Part shown: positions 26,808-35,503 of the stretch, piece by piece
Numbering within the stretch: position 1 is the stretch's first letter
Layout of the letters: each line of letters opens with the position of its first letter
Assembly: GCA_036635835.1 (NCBI GenBank)
Contig: JAVWPP010000005.1
Coordinates: 1 to 52,578, forward strand
Source of the DNA: JAVWPP01 sp036635835
Lineage (GTDB): Bacteria; Bacillota; Clostridia; TANB77; CAG-465
DNA length: 52,578 bases
Direction: 5' to 3'
The notes under the pieces: generated by a model
What the model was told of the DNA's origin: nothing
Seen by the model: the letters and a program-made list of their open reading frames with translations, nothing else
Databases searched by the model: none
Program-made: the position numbers and the translations under genes

Positions 26808-28610
26808 TTAACTATTTTTTCTTAATCTTTTTGCTGGATCAAGTATTTTCTTTCTTAATCTAATATTTACTGGAGTTACTTCAACTAGTTCGTCTTCTGA
26901 AATATATTCAATTGCTTGTTCTAGTGTCATTGTATTTGGAGTGATTAGTTTTAATGCATCATCACTACCAGATGCTCTAGTATTTGTTAAATGTTTCTCT
27001 TTACAAACGTTTACTGTCATATCTTCACTTCTAGAGTTTTCTCCAACTATCATACCTTGGTATACTTGTACACCAGATCCGATAAATAAAGTTGCTCTTT
27101 CTTGTGCATTAAATAGACCATAGTTTGTAGCTTTACCGTTTTCATGAACTATAACTGCTCCTCTAGTTCTAGTAATAACTTCACCTTTCATTGGTTCATA
27201 TCCATCAAAAATATGATTCATAGTTCCGTTACCTCTAGTGTCTGTTATAAATTCACTTCTGTATCCTATTAATCCTCTAGCAGGTATTTTGAATTCTAAT
27301 CTTACATAGCCAGTTTGACCTGTAGTCATATTAGTCATTTCACCTTTTCTGTAACCCATTTTTTCCATTACAGTTCCCATAGCTTCTTCTGGAATATCTA
27401 TAGTTACCGCTTCGATAGGCTCACATTTTTTACCGTTTATTTCTTTAGTTATAACTGTAGGTCTAGAAACTAAAACTTCAAAACCTTCTCTTCTCATAGT
27501 TTCGATTAATATAGATAAATGAAGTTCTCCTCTACCAGAAACTTTGAAAGTATCTGCTGAATCTGTATCTTCTACTTTAAGAGCTACATTAGTCTCAAGT
27601 TCTTTATATAATCTATCTCTGATTTGTCTAGAAGTTATTAATTTTCCTTCTTTACCCGCAAAAGGTCCGTTGTTTACGCTAAAGAACATAGAAACTGTTG
27701 GTTCATCTATGTCTAGGAAAGGTAATGCTTCTGGATGTTCTTTATCTGCAATTGTTTCACCAATTCCGATACCTTCCATTCCAGTAACTGCAACTATGTC
27801 TCCACAGTATGCTTCATCTGTTTCTACCTTTTTAAGTCCAACGTATGTGAATAGTTTTGTAACTTTTAATGGAACAACTGAACCATCTTTTTTACAAAGT
27901 GCTATTTGTTCTCCATTATGTATAGTTCCTCTTTCTATTCTTCCTATACCGATTCTTCCTGTATAATCATCTGAATCTATATTAGATACTAATAATTGTA
28001 AAGGTTCATCTTTAGAACCTTTTGGTTCTGGAACTTTTTCTATTATTGTTTTGAATAATGGTTGCATATCCATGTTATCTTCTTCTAAAGAATATCTTGC
28101 AAATCCATTTTTTCCTGATGCATAAACAACTGGAAAATCCATTTGTTCATCTGTTGCATCTAGATCCATAAATAGTTCAAGTACTTCATCTACAACTTCT
28201 GTAGGTCTTGCTCCTGGTCTATCTATTTTATTTATAACAACTATTGGATGTAAGTTTAAAGCAAGCGCTTTACTTAATACAAATCTTGTTTGTGGCATTG
28301 GTCCGTCGAATGCGTCTACTACAAGTAAAACACCATCAACCATTTTAAGTACACGTTCAACTTCTCCACCAAAATCCGCATGTCCTGGTGTATCCACTAT
28401 GTTGATTTTTATATCCCCATATATGATAGCTGTATTCTTAGATAGAATTGTTATTCCTCTTTCTTTTTCAATATCGTTAGAGTCCATAACTCTTTCATCA
28501 ACTTGTTCATTATCTCTAAATGTTCCACTTTGTCTAAGCAAACTATCTACTAGTGTTGTCTTACCATGGTCAACGTGGGCTATAATAGCCACATTCCTTA
28601 AATTTTTCAT
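26808..28610 (-). CDS. typA: Ribosome-associated GTPase TypA/BipA
   Basis: A 600-residue translational GTPase related to EF-G that binds the ribosome and aids subunit assembly and stress adaptation. G1 is AHVDHGKTT (about residues 11-19); switch region KERGITI; G3 DTPGHADFGGEV; G4 NKID; then domains II, III, V and the BipA-specific C-terminal domain (GSDDALKL near the end). I chose the ATG at 28610 (MKNLRNVAII) with GAAGGGAG upstream. A TTG seven codons earlier would overlap that ribosome site. Standalone gene with its own promoter. Confidence 0.96.
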   Translation of the reverse strand: MKNLRNVAIIAHVDHGKTTLVDSLLRQSGTFRDNEQVDERVMDSNDIEKERGITILSKNTAIIYGDIKINIVDTPGHADFGGEVERVLKMVDGVLLVVDAFDGPMPQTRFVLSKALALNLHPIVVINKIDRPGARPTEVVDEVLELFMDLDATDEQMDFPVVYASGKNGFARYSLEEDNMDMQPLFKTIIEKVPEPKGSKDEPLQLLVSNIDSDDYTGRIGIGRIERGTIHNGEQIALCKKDGSVVPLKVTKLFTYVGLKKVETDEAYCGDIVAVTGMEGIGIGETIADKEHPEALPFLDIDEPTVSMFFSVNNGPFAGKEGKLITSRQIRDRLYKELETNVALKVEDTDSADTFKVSGRGELHLSILIETMRREGFEVLVSRPTVITKEINGKKCEPIEAVTIDIPEEAMGTVMEKMGYRKGEMTNMTTGQTGYVRLEFKIPARGLIGYRSEFITDTRGNGTMNHIFDGYEPMKGEVITRTRGAVIVHENGKATNYGLFNAQERATLFIGSGVQVYQGMIVGENSRSEDMTVNVCKEKHLTNTRASGSDDALKLITPNTMTLEQAIEYISEDELVEVTPVNIRLRKKILDPAKRLRKNS

Positions 28611-28650
28611 TCTATAAATATCTCCCTTCAAATTTTATACTAACTCTCTT

Positions 28651-28679
28651 AGTATACCACAAAAATGCTTTAAATGCAA
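28651..28679 (-). promoter_or_regulatory. Promoter of typA
   Basis: On the minus strand, TTGCAT (28674-28679), a 17-nt spacer and TATACT (28651-28656) lie about 40 nt before the start codon. Confidence 0.6.
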
Positions 28680-28757
28680 CGCTTTGATTAAATTAATACA
28701 TTTTTTTGAAAACTTTTGTCGTCTTTTATCTTTTTTTATCTATTTTAAATAGAAAGT

Positions 28758-28786
28758 TAAAACGCAGAGCAATTAACTCTGCATTT
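28758..28786 (-). terminator. Intrinsic terminator after the zinc-ribbon-like gene
   Basis: GCAGAG (28764-28769) pairs with CTCTGC (28777-28782), extended by flanking A/T pairs. A short T run follows on the minus strand, a few nt beyond the stop at 28791. Confidence 0.6.
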
Positions 28787-28790
28787 TAAA

Positions 28791-28916
28791 TTACTTATCT
28801 TCATGAGATTTACAAAAATCATCACGTTCAAAAACTTTTTTATATAAACTACAATATATATATTCTCTATCTTTTTCAGGAGAGGCATATTTGCAAGTTT
28901 CGCAGCTATATTTCAT
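28791..28916 (-). CDS. 41-residue zinc-ribbon-like small protein
   Basis: A tiny gene with an excellent ribosome site (AAGGTGGTG, 5 nt before ATG). The product starts MKYSCETCKYA and continues with IYCSLYKKVF and a terminal DDFCKSHEDK. It contains CxxC, then single Cys residues and a His, a plausible zinc-binding knuckle. It lies 15 nt after recG and before a terminator, so it is the last gene of the recG transcript. I do not recognise a named family. Confidence 0.7.
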   Translation of the reverse strand: MKYSCETCKYASPEKDREYIYCSLYKKVFERDDFCKSHEDK

Positions 28917-28931
28917 AAAATCACCACCTTT

Positions 28932-30992
28932 CTAAGTTACAATATTATTAATAATATCTGAATATTTATTTAATATATATTCTTTTATTTCTTTATTTTC
29001 TTCTAATGCTAAGTTTGGATCTTTTTGCAGTATTTCGTTTGCTGCGTTAGAAGTTTCTTTTAGGATCCTGTTATCTCTTAGTAAATCTGCAATTTTAAAC
29101 TGCGGAAGTCCACTTTGTTTTGTTCCAAAAAATTCTCCAGGGCCTCTAAACTGTAAGTCTTTTTCTGCAACTTCAAATCCACTTGCACTACTTTGCATAA
29201 CTTTAAGTCTTTCTATCGATGTAGGATTTTTAGTAGAGGTTTTTAATATGCAAAAAGACTGATCTGCTCCTCTACCAACTCTTCCTCTTAACTGATGAAG
29301 CTGCGCAAGTCCAAATCTGTCTGCATCTTCTATCATCATAATAGTTGCATTTGGAACGTTTACGCCTACTTCTATTACGGTTGTAGATATTATCATATCT
29401 AAATCTCCGCTTTTAAATCTATTCATAATTTCATCTTTTTCTTTATTTTTCATTTTGCCATGTAGGTATGCTACATTAAATTCTTTAAAAGTTTCATTCA
29501 TATATTCGTTTGCTATTTTTTCTACAGAGGCAAGTGGATTATCTTCATTTTCTTCTATCGTAGGGCATACAACATATATTTGTTTTTTGTTATTCATTTC
29601 TTTCTTACAAAAAGCGTTTATTCTTTCTCTTAGAGAATCTCCTACTACGTATGTTTTAATTTCTTTTCTTCCTGGTGGAAGCTCGTCTATTATTGATATA
29701 TCCATGTCTCCATATAGCATGAGTGCTAAGGTTCTTGGTATTGGCGTTGCTGTCATTATTAATGTATCTACTGCTATGCCTTTGTTTGCAAGTTTCATTC
29801 TTTGAGATACTCCGAATCTATGCTGCTCGTCTGTTACTACAAATCCTAGCTTTTTAAATTCTACGTAGTCTTCTAGGACTGCATGTGTTCCAAAAAGTAT
29901 ATCTATTTCTCCATTTTTAAGCTTTGTACATATTTCGTTTTTTTGTTTTTTTGTGCTTGCACTTGTTATTATTTCTGTTTTCATGTTTAGTTTTTCAAAA
30001 ATTTTACTAAGCTCTGCGTAGTGCTGATTTGCAAGTATTGTTGTAGGGGCCATCATTGCTGCTTGGTATCCATTTTTTACTGCTATGTATAGTCCTATTG
30101 CTGCTACTATTGTTTTTCCGCTTCCTACGTCTCCTTGCACAAGTCTGTTCATATTTTTATTAGATGACATATCTTGTTTCATTTCTTCTACTACTTTTAG
30201 CTGAGAATTTGTTAATGTAAAGGGTATTTCTTTAAGAAAATCTTGTATGTCTTTGTCTTTAAAAAATGTTCCTTTTTTTTCTGAAAGGTTCTTAGTTTTT
30301 AAGGTGTATAGTGCAATTTGTAGCATGAATAGTTCTTCGAATATTAGCCTTCTTCTTGCTTTTTCTGCTTCTTCTAAAGTACTTGGAAAATGTATCTTTT
30401 TCATTGCATAATCTAGAGATACTAGGTTGTATTTTTTTAGAAACGTATCATTTAGTGTTTCTTGAAACGTAATATTTTTTATATCTACCACATTTAATAA
30501 TTTAATAATATAGTTTTGCGTTATACTTTTTGTTAAATTATATATTGGAATAATTCCAGAAATGCTTGTTATATTTGCGCCTTCTACTATAACTGGATTT
30601 TCTATTTGTATCTTTCCATAAGCTATTTTAGGAACGCCATAAACAGCATATGTTTGCCCAGGTAGTATTTTATCTTTTACATAATCTTGATTAAACCATG
30701 TAACTTCGCAAGCTCCATTTGCATCTTTCATAGGGACAGTGTGCAAATTAAGGCCTTTGCGTATTCTTTTGGTAAATACAACTGAAATAGTTGTGCCTAT
30801 AAATACACAGGGCACTTTGTCTTGCATTTGATTTATTTTATATATTCTACTTCTATCTTCGTAATTCCTAGGAAAATGCGTAATTAAGTCTTCTACGGTA
30901 TATATATTTAATTTTTCTAATTGTTTTGCTCTCGTAGGACCAACACCTTTAAGGAACTGGATCTTAGTTTTTATTATATTTTCTGTTTTCAT
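28932..30992 (-). CDS. recG: ATP-dependent DNA helicase RecG
   Basis: A 686-residue branch-migrating helicase for stalled forks and recombination intermediates. An N-terminal wedge/OB domain (FLKGVGPTRAKQLEKL, about 12-27) precedes helicase motifs I (GDVGSGKT), Ia (APTTILANQH), II (DEQH), III (MTATPIPRTL), V and VI (QLRGRVGRG). The end has the RecG-typical GFEVAEKDLQFRGPGEFFG. The start is the ATG at 30992 after AAGGTGG; an upstream GTG overlaps the ribosome site. DEQH in place of DExH-like variants is normal for RecG. Confidence 0.97.
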   Translation of the reverse strand: MKTENIIKTKIQFLKGVGPTRAKQLEKLNIYTVEDLITHFPRNYEDRSRIYKINQMQDKVPCVFIGTTISVVFTKRIRKGLNLHTVPMKDANGACEVTWFNQDYVKDKILPGQTYAVYGVPKIAYGKIQIENPVIVEGANITSISGIIPIYNLTKSITQNYIIKLLNVVDIKNITFQETLNDTFLKKYNLVSLDYAMKKIHFPSTLEEAEKARRRLIFEELFMLQIALYTLKTKNLSEKKGTFFKDKDIQDFLKEIPFTLTNSQLKVVEEMKQDMSSNKNMNRLVQGDVGSGKTIVAAIGLYIAVKNGYQAAMMAPTTILANQHYAELSKIFEKLNMKTEIITSASTKKQKNEICTKLKNGEIDILFGTHAVLEDYVEFKKLGFVVTDEQHRFGVSQRMKLANKGIAVDTLIMTATPIPRTLALMLYGDMDISIIDELPPGRKEIKTYVVGDSLRERINAFCKKEMNNKKQIYVVCPTIEENEDNPLASVEKIANEYMNETFKEFNVAYLHGKMKNKEKDEIMNRFKSGDLDMIISTTVIEVGVNVPNATIMMIEDADRFGLAQLHQLRGRVGRGADQSFCILKTSTKNPTSIERLKVMQSSASGFEVAEKDLQFRGPGEFFGTKQSGLPQFKIADLLRDNRILKETSNAANEILQKDPNLALEENKEIKEYILNKYSDIINNIVT

Positions 30993-31075
30993 ATTTACCA
31001 CCTTGCTTATTATACATGAAAAAAAAAGTTTTTTCTATATATGCGTGTTAATTTATTTTTAAAGAACAAAAGTAG

Positions 31076-31756
31076 CTAAAATATATAATTATATGGATTG
31101 ATATCATGACCATATCCGCTTGCTGTTCTTATTTCAAAGTGGAGATGATGGCCGGTTGAATTTCCTCTATTTGGGTCTGTAGCTCCGCCGCCTTCTATTC
31201 CTATAGTCTGGCCCTCGTTTACGCTATCCCACATATTAACCTTTATTTTAGAAAGATGCGCGTAAAAAGAATATATTGTTCCGTCTTTTTTAGTATCGTG
31301 GCGAATTTCTACGCAGTTTCCATAGCCTCTTTGAACGCCAGCGTATGTTACTACGCCATCTGCTATAGATGTTACGTTGTCTCTATGTTTGCCGGATATG
31401 TCTATTCCGGTATGTTTAGAGTATTTACCTGTAATTGGGTCGTTTCTATATCCATAACTAGAGGTTATGCTTCCGCTTATTGGTGGCATGTATCTAGTTG
31501 AGTATGTTTTTTGCTTTTGCTTCATGTTATGTTTTTGCTGGTCTCTTTTTTCTATTTTTATTGCTCTTTCTACTCTGTAATCTTCGTAGGATTTGTATAA
31601 ATTTTCTTTTACTTTTTTAAGAGGGTTTACTGTAATGTTGAAAATTATTAGGAGTATTATTACGCAGATAATAATTATCTTTTTGTTTTTAGTTATTCTT
31701 TTTCCTTTTGTATTGTTATCTATGTATTTCGATAAATACTTTTCTACATTATCCAT
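31076..31756 (-). CDS. Membrane-anchored M23 (LytM-type) peptidase
   Basis: A 226-residue protein: a basic N-terminus, one TM (about 26-44), a charged linker and a C-terminal peptidase_M23 domain. The zinc and catalytic residues are present: HTGIDIS (H and D) and HLHFEIR (HxH). It should cut peptidoglycan cross-bridges or stem peptides on the outer face of the membrane. The ATG follows TAGGAGGG. It has its own promoter (31784-31812). Clostridial homologues include sporulation proteins such as SpoIIQ, but no sporulation-specific promoter is seen, so its stage of action is open. Confidence 0.9.
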   Translation of the reverse strand: MDNVEKYLSKYIDNNTKGKRITKNKKIIIICVIILLIIFNITVNPLKKVKENLYKSYEDYRVERAIKIEKRDQQKHNMKQKQKTYSTRYMPPISGSITSSYGYRNDPITGKYSKHTGIDISGKHRDNVTSIADGVVTYAGVQRGYGNCVEIRHDTKKDGTIYSFYAHLSKIKVNMWDSVNEGQTIGIEGGGATDPNRGNSTGHHLHFEIRTASGYGHDINPYNYIF

Positions 31757-31783
31757 TTAAATCCCTCCTAAATATATATGCAT

Positions 31784-31812
31784 ATTATATCACATTTTAG
31801 CTATAAATACAA
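31784..31812 (-). promoter_or_regulatory. Promoter of the M23 peptidase gene
   Basis: On the minus strand, TTGTAT (31807-31812), a 17-nt spacer and TATAAT (31784-31789). Confidence 0.6.
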
Positions 31813-31823
31813 TTTTATAGAGC

Positions 31824-31859
31824 GTTAAAGCATATGTGTTTTACCTCATATGCTTTAAC
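31824..31859 (-). terminator. Hairpin between ftsK and the M23 gene
   Basis: A perfect 13-bp stem, GTTAAAGCATATG with CATATGCTTTAAC, has a 10-nt loop 50 nt beyond the ftsK stop. There is no clear T run on either strand, so it is a likely but imperfect terminator. Confidence 0.55.
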
Positions 31860-31908
31860 TTACTTGTATATTTGAAGTTGTTAGATATTTTTTTAAAAAA
31901 GTAGAAAG

Positions 31909-34377
31909 CTAGACATTAGCATTTTCTGGGTTTACAGGTCCATCTTCGTACATTTTAAGTTCTTGCCATTCCTCTTTAGAAATAAGCACCTGCCTTGGCT
32001 TGCTGCCTTCGTGACCTGAAATTATTCCACGAGCTTCTATTTGATCTATCATCCTACCTGCTCTAGAATATCCAATTTTAAATCTTCTTTGTAGCATAGA
32101 TGCAGAGGCAGAACCCATAGATACAATAAGGTCTATAGCATCTGTTAGGAGTTCATCTGCTTCCTTTTCTTTACCTTCTTCTGAAGGACTATTCTTATCT
32201 GGTGAATTAGCTTTTTCTATTTTTTGTATTATTTCGTCGCTATATGTAGCCTCGCAAGTAGACTTGATTCTAGAAACTATAGAGTCTATTTCTTGCTCAG
32301 AAACAAAGCAGCCTTGTATTCTAAGAGGTTTAGTTTCTCCTACAGGGAAATACAGCATATCTCCTTTTCCAAGTAACTTTTCTGCTCCACAAGCGTCTAA
32401 AACGGTTCTTGAATCTATTTGAGAAGACACTGTAAATGCTATTCTAGATGGAATGTTTGCTTTAATTATTCCAGTTATAACATCTACAGATGGTCTCTGA
32501 GTTGCAATTACAAGATGCATTCCAGCTGCTCTTGCCATTTGAGCAAGTCTACATATTGCATCTTCTACATCGTTTGGTGCAACCATCATTAAATCTGCAA
32601 GTTCATCTATTATTATAACTATTTGAGGAAGTTTTGCTCCTACTTCTTCTTCTCCTGCTTTTAATCTTTCTGAATTTTCTTTTTCTATTTCTGCGTTATA
32701 TCCTTTTATATCTTTTGTGCCTTTGCTTGCAAAAAGAGTATATCTGTTAACCATTTCTTGAACTGCCCAGTTTAAAGCACCTGCTGCTTTTTTAGGGTCT
32801 GTAACTACCGGTATAAGGAGATGTGGTATTCCGTTGTATCCAGAAAGTTCGACCATTTTAGGGTCTATAAGCATAAGCTTAACTTCGCTTGGTTTAGATT
32901 TATATAGGATAGATGTAATTAAAGTATTTATGCATACACTCTTTCCAGAGCCTGTTGCTCCTGCTATAAGTACATGAGGGAATTTAGATATGTCTCCTGT
33001 TACTAAATCTCCTGCTGCATCTTTTCCTAGTGCAAATGCAAGTTTAGATTTATGCTCTTTAAATGATTTTGCTTCTAATACTTCTTTTAAGTATACCATT
33101 TCATTTTTTTCGTTTGGAACCTCTATTCCTACTGCTGCTTTGCCTGGTATAGGGGCCTCTATTCTTATGCTTTTTGCCGCAAGGCTAAGTGCTATGTCGT
33201 CTGAAAGATTTACTATTTTATTTACTCTAACTCCTATGCTTGGTGTTAGCTCGTACCTTGTTACCGTAGGGCCTCTTGTTATGTTTGTAACTTTTGCTTG
33301 AACGCCAAAGCTTGCTAAGGTTTTTTGTAGTTTAAGTGCTACTGCTTGTATAGCTTTTTTATCTACAGTTTGGTTTTTATTTGGGTTTTCGTTTAAAAGA
33401 TTAAGCGGAGGAAACTCATATTCTTGTTCTTTAATATGTGCTATATGTTCTAGCTGAAGTACCTCTTTAACGTTTTTATCTTCTTTTGTTTCTACCTGTT
33501 TTTTGAAAAATTCATCTCTTTGCACTTTTGCTTTTTCCTGCTCATCCATAAGCTTCTTGTCTAATTTGTCTAGATTAAAGGCAAGCTGCTCTTCTTCTGC
33601 GCGCTGAACTACTTGAAGGTTATCTTCTAGCTCTTCTAGTGGCACGCCTTTTTCCGCTAGTTTTTCTTCTTTTAAGCTTTGCTTTTTATCTTTATTTACA
33701 GCTGCAAGTACAACGTCTTTTGTCTCTTTTTCTTCTTTTGCAACTTCCATATGCCCTTTCATGTATTCTGATATTTTTGTTACAATGCAAGATACAAAGC
33801 CAGCTAGTGAAAATATTAGTTCTTTTAGGGTTATGTTTAGTATGAATATAACGGTTAGGAAGGTAGCTGTTACAAGTATTAGCCTAGTTGCAAGTATGCC
33901 TATTGCTGCGTTTAGGAAAGAAGATATAAGTCCTCCTACTACGCCTCCTATGTTTGCTCCGTTTATTGCTCCTTGGTACGTTTCTTGTATGTATTTAGTT
34001 GTTGATCCATCTATGTATTTAGTAGATGTAAATGTATAAAGCGTAGCGGAAACTACAACTAATAGAAAAAGTCCTTCGTAGATTTTTTCTGGCACATTAA
34101 TTTCGTCTACCACTATAAAGGATATACCTAGATATAGCAAGATAACAGGAATACCAAATTTAGCTATTCCAAATATACCTGTTAGAATATGATTGATTTC
34201 TAAGCCAAATGTACCACTATTGTTAAACGCCATAAATATGTATATAGCTATAGCTGCAACTATTAGTATTCCACCAATTAGATCAATACTAACACTCTTT
34301 TTTTGTTTGCTTTTTTTTGAAGCTCCTCTTTTATTTGTAGACCCTTTTTTATTTTTAGATCCTTTTTTTCTTCCCAT
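31909..34377 (-). CDS. ftsK: DNA translocase FtsK/SpoIIIE
   Basis: An 822-residue chromosome translocase. A very basic N-terminus (GRKKGSKNKKGSTNKRG) precedes four TMs (about 25-190), a charged linker (about 200-330) and the motor: beta domain, Walker A GATGSGKSVC (about 475), Walker B IVIIIDELADLM. The C-terminal winged-helix gamma domain (SASASMLQRRFKIGYSRA) reads the polar DNA motifs. It pumps DNA through septa at division or into the forespore. The ATG follows TAGGAGG. Whether it acts as SpoIIIE or FtsK cannot be told here. Confidence 0.96.
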   Translation of the reverse strand: MGRKKGSKNKKGSTNKRGASKKSKQKKSVSIDLIGGILIVAAIAIYIFMAFNNSGTFGLEINHILTGIFGIAKFGIPVILLYLGISFIVVDEINVPEKIYEGLFLLVVVSATLYTFTSTKYIDGSTTKYIQETYQGAINGANIGGVVGGLISSFLNAAIGILATRLILVTATFLTVIFILNITLKELIFSLAGFVSCIVTKISEYMKGHMEVAKEEKETKDVVLAAVNKDKKQSLKEEKLAEKGVPLEELEDNLQVVQRAEEEQLAFNLDKLDKKLMDEQEKAKVQRDEFFKKQVETKEDKNVKEVLQLEHIAHIKEQEYEFPPLNLLNENPNKNQTVDKKAIQAVALKLQKTLASFGVQAKVTNITRGPTVTRYELTPSIGVRVNKIVNLSDDIALSLAAKSIRIEAPIPGKAAVGIEVPNEKNEMVYLKEVLEAKSFKEHKSKLAFALGKDAAGDLVTGDISKFPHVLIAGATGSGKSVCINTLITSILYKSKPSEVKLMLIDPKMVELSGYNGIPHLLIPVVTDPKKAAGALNWAVQEMVNRYTLFASKGTKDIKGYNAEIEKENSERLKAGEEEVGAKLPQIVIIIDELADLMMVAPNDVEDAICRLAQMARAAGMHLVIATQRPSVDVITGIIKANIPSRIAFTVSSQIDSRTVLDACGAEKLLGKGDMLYFPVGETKPLRIQGCFVSEQEIDSIVSRIKSTCEATYSDEIIQKIEKANSPDKNSPSEEGKEKEADELLTDAIDLIVSMGSASASMLQRRFKIGYSRAGRMIDQIEARGIISGHEGSKPRQVLISKEEWQELKMYEDGPVNPENANV

Positions 34378-34450
34378 ATATCTTTTTACCTCCTAAAAAA
34401 GAAAAAATATACTTACCTAAATTAATTCATTTAAGCAAATATATTTTAAG

Positions 34451-34888
34451 CTATCTTAATTCTTTTCTATTTCCATGAACAACTTGAAGTGTTTCTTTTA
34501 GAATTTGTTCTAATCTTTCTAAAATTTCATCTGCATATTCTGTTGTACCTGTACTTATTTGTCTAGCTACTGTATTTGCCGACTCTATTATTTCATCTTT
34601 TTTAGCTTGTGCTTGCCTTGTTATTTCATGCTCATTGATCATAGAAATAATCTGCGCTTCTGCTTCTTTTCTAATTTCTTCTGCTTCTTTTTGAGCATCC
34701 ATTATAATTCTTTGTCTTTCTTCTTTTACCCATTTTGCTTGTTTTAATTCATCTGGTAATTTTAATCTAATATCTTCTAGTAAGTCTTGTAACTCATCTT
34801 TGTCTACAACTACTTTTGAAGAAAAAGGAACCTTTGAACCTGCATCTAATAGCTCTTCTAAATTTTCTAATAGTGTGAATATTTCCAT
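34451..34888 (-). CDS. Coiled-coil protein resembling ATP synthase b/E subunits
   Basis: A 145-residue soluble, highly charged helical protein: MEIFTLLENLEELL at the start, then a long coiled coil rich in KEAEEIRKEAEAQI and RQAQAKKDEIIESA (about 55-135). Such proteins are often labelled ATPase or V-type ATP synthase subunit E because of the coiled coil, but no other ATPase genes are present. It lies 8 nt after rsmD. A DivIVA-like or scaffold role is possible but not shown. The ATG follows AAAGGGG. Confidence 0.75.
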   Translation of the reverse strand: MEIFTLLENLEELLDAGSKVPFSSKVVVDKDELQDLLEDIRLKLPDELKQAKWVKEERQRIIMDAQKEAEEIRKEAEAQIISMINEHEITRQAQAKKDEIIESANTVARQISTGTTEYADEILERLEQILKETLQVVHGNRKELR

Positions 34889-34896
34889 TTACCTTT

Positions 34897-35451
34897 TTAC
34901 CCCTTTCGTCTCCAAAGACTTACATATACCCTTCCATATCTCTTTTCGTCAAATACTTCTAAGTTTTCTAAACCTTTTGGAAATTCTACTTTAATATCTG
35001 TTTCAAAAACAATTATTCCTTCGTCTGTAAGTATATCATATTTTGAGATATTTTCAATACTTTTTACGCCTAAGTTCGTTAAATATGGCGGATCTAAAAA
35101 TATTATATCAAATTTTTCGCCTTTTTCATATAAGCTTTTGATACATTTATCATATTCTTTTTTAGATATACTAACTTTTTGCTCTGTTTTAGTCTGTTTT
35201 ACATTTTTAAATATTGTAGTTATAGCATCCTGAGCTTTATCGTTTAGGACTGCATAGCTTGCGCCTCTACTAATTGCTTCTAAACCCATCATACCAGTTC
35301 CTGCAAAAAGGTCTAGTACTTTAGCTTCTGGAATATACTGAAAAAGCTTGCTAAATAGGGCCTCTCTAACTCTTTCAAGCGTTGGCCTTGTTTTATCTGA
35401 TTTTACTGATTCTAAATTATATCCTCTAAACTCTCCTGCTATTATTCTCAT
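34897..35451 (-). CDS. rsmD: 16S rRNA (guanine(966)-N(2))-methyltransferase RsmD
   Basis: A 184-residue SAM-dependent methyltransferase. It opens MRIIAGEFRGYNL and TRPTLERVREALF, has the SAM-binding motif LDLFAGTGMMGLEAISRGA (about 46-64) and the catalytic DPPY motif (FDIIFLDPPY, about 118). It modifies G966 (E. coli numbering) in the small subunit. The usual partner coaD does not follow here. The ATG follows AGAAGGTGAG. Confidence 0.95.
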   Translation of the reverse strand: MRIIAGEFRGYNLESVKSDKTRPTLERVREALFSKLFQYIPEAKVLDLFAGTGMMGLEAISRGASYAVLNDKAQDAITTIFKNVKQTKTEQKVSISKKEYDKCIKSLYEKGEKFDIIFLDPPYLTNLGVKSIENISKYDILTDEGIIVFETDIKVEFPKGLENLEVFDEKRYGRVYVSLWRRKG

Positions 35452-35503
35452 TTTTTGCTCACCTTCTGCTTAACTTTTGATAGTTTCTATTTTACCACAC
35501 TTT

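Noticed and set aside
31480..31505. Further repeat copy suggested by GTATCTAG in the M23 gene
   Set aside because: Only eight bases match and they lie in a conserved coding region without the flanking inverted repeats.
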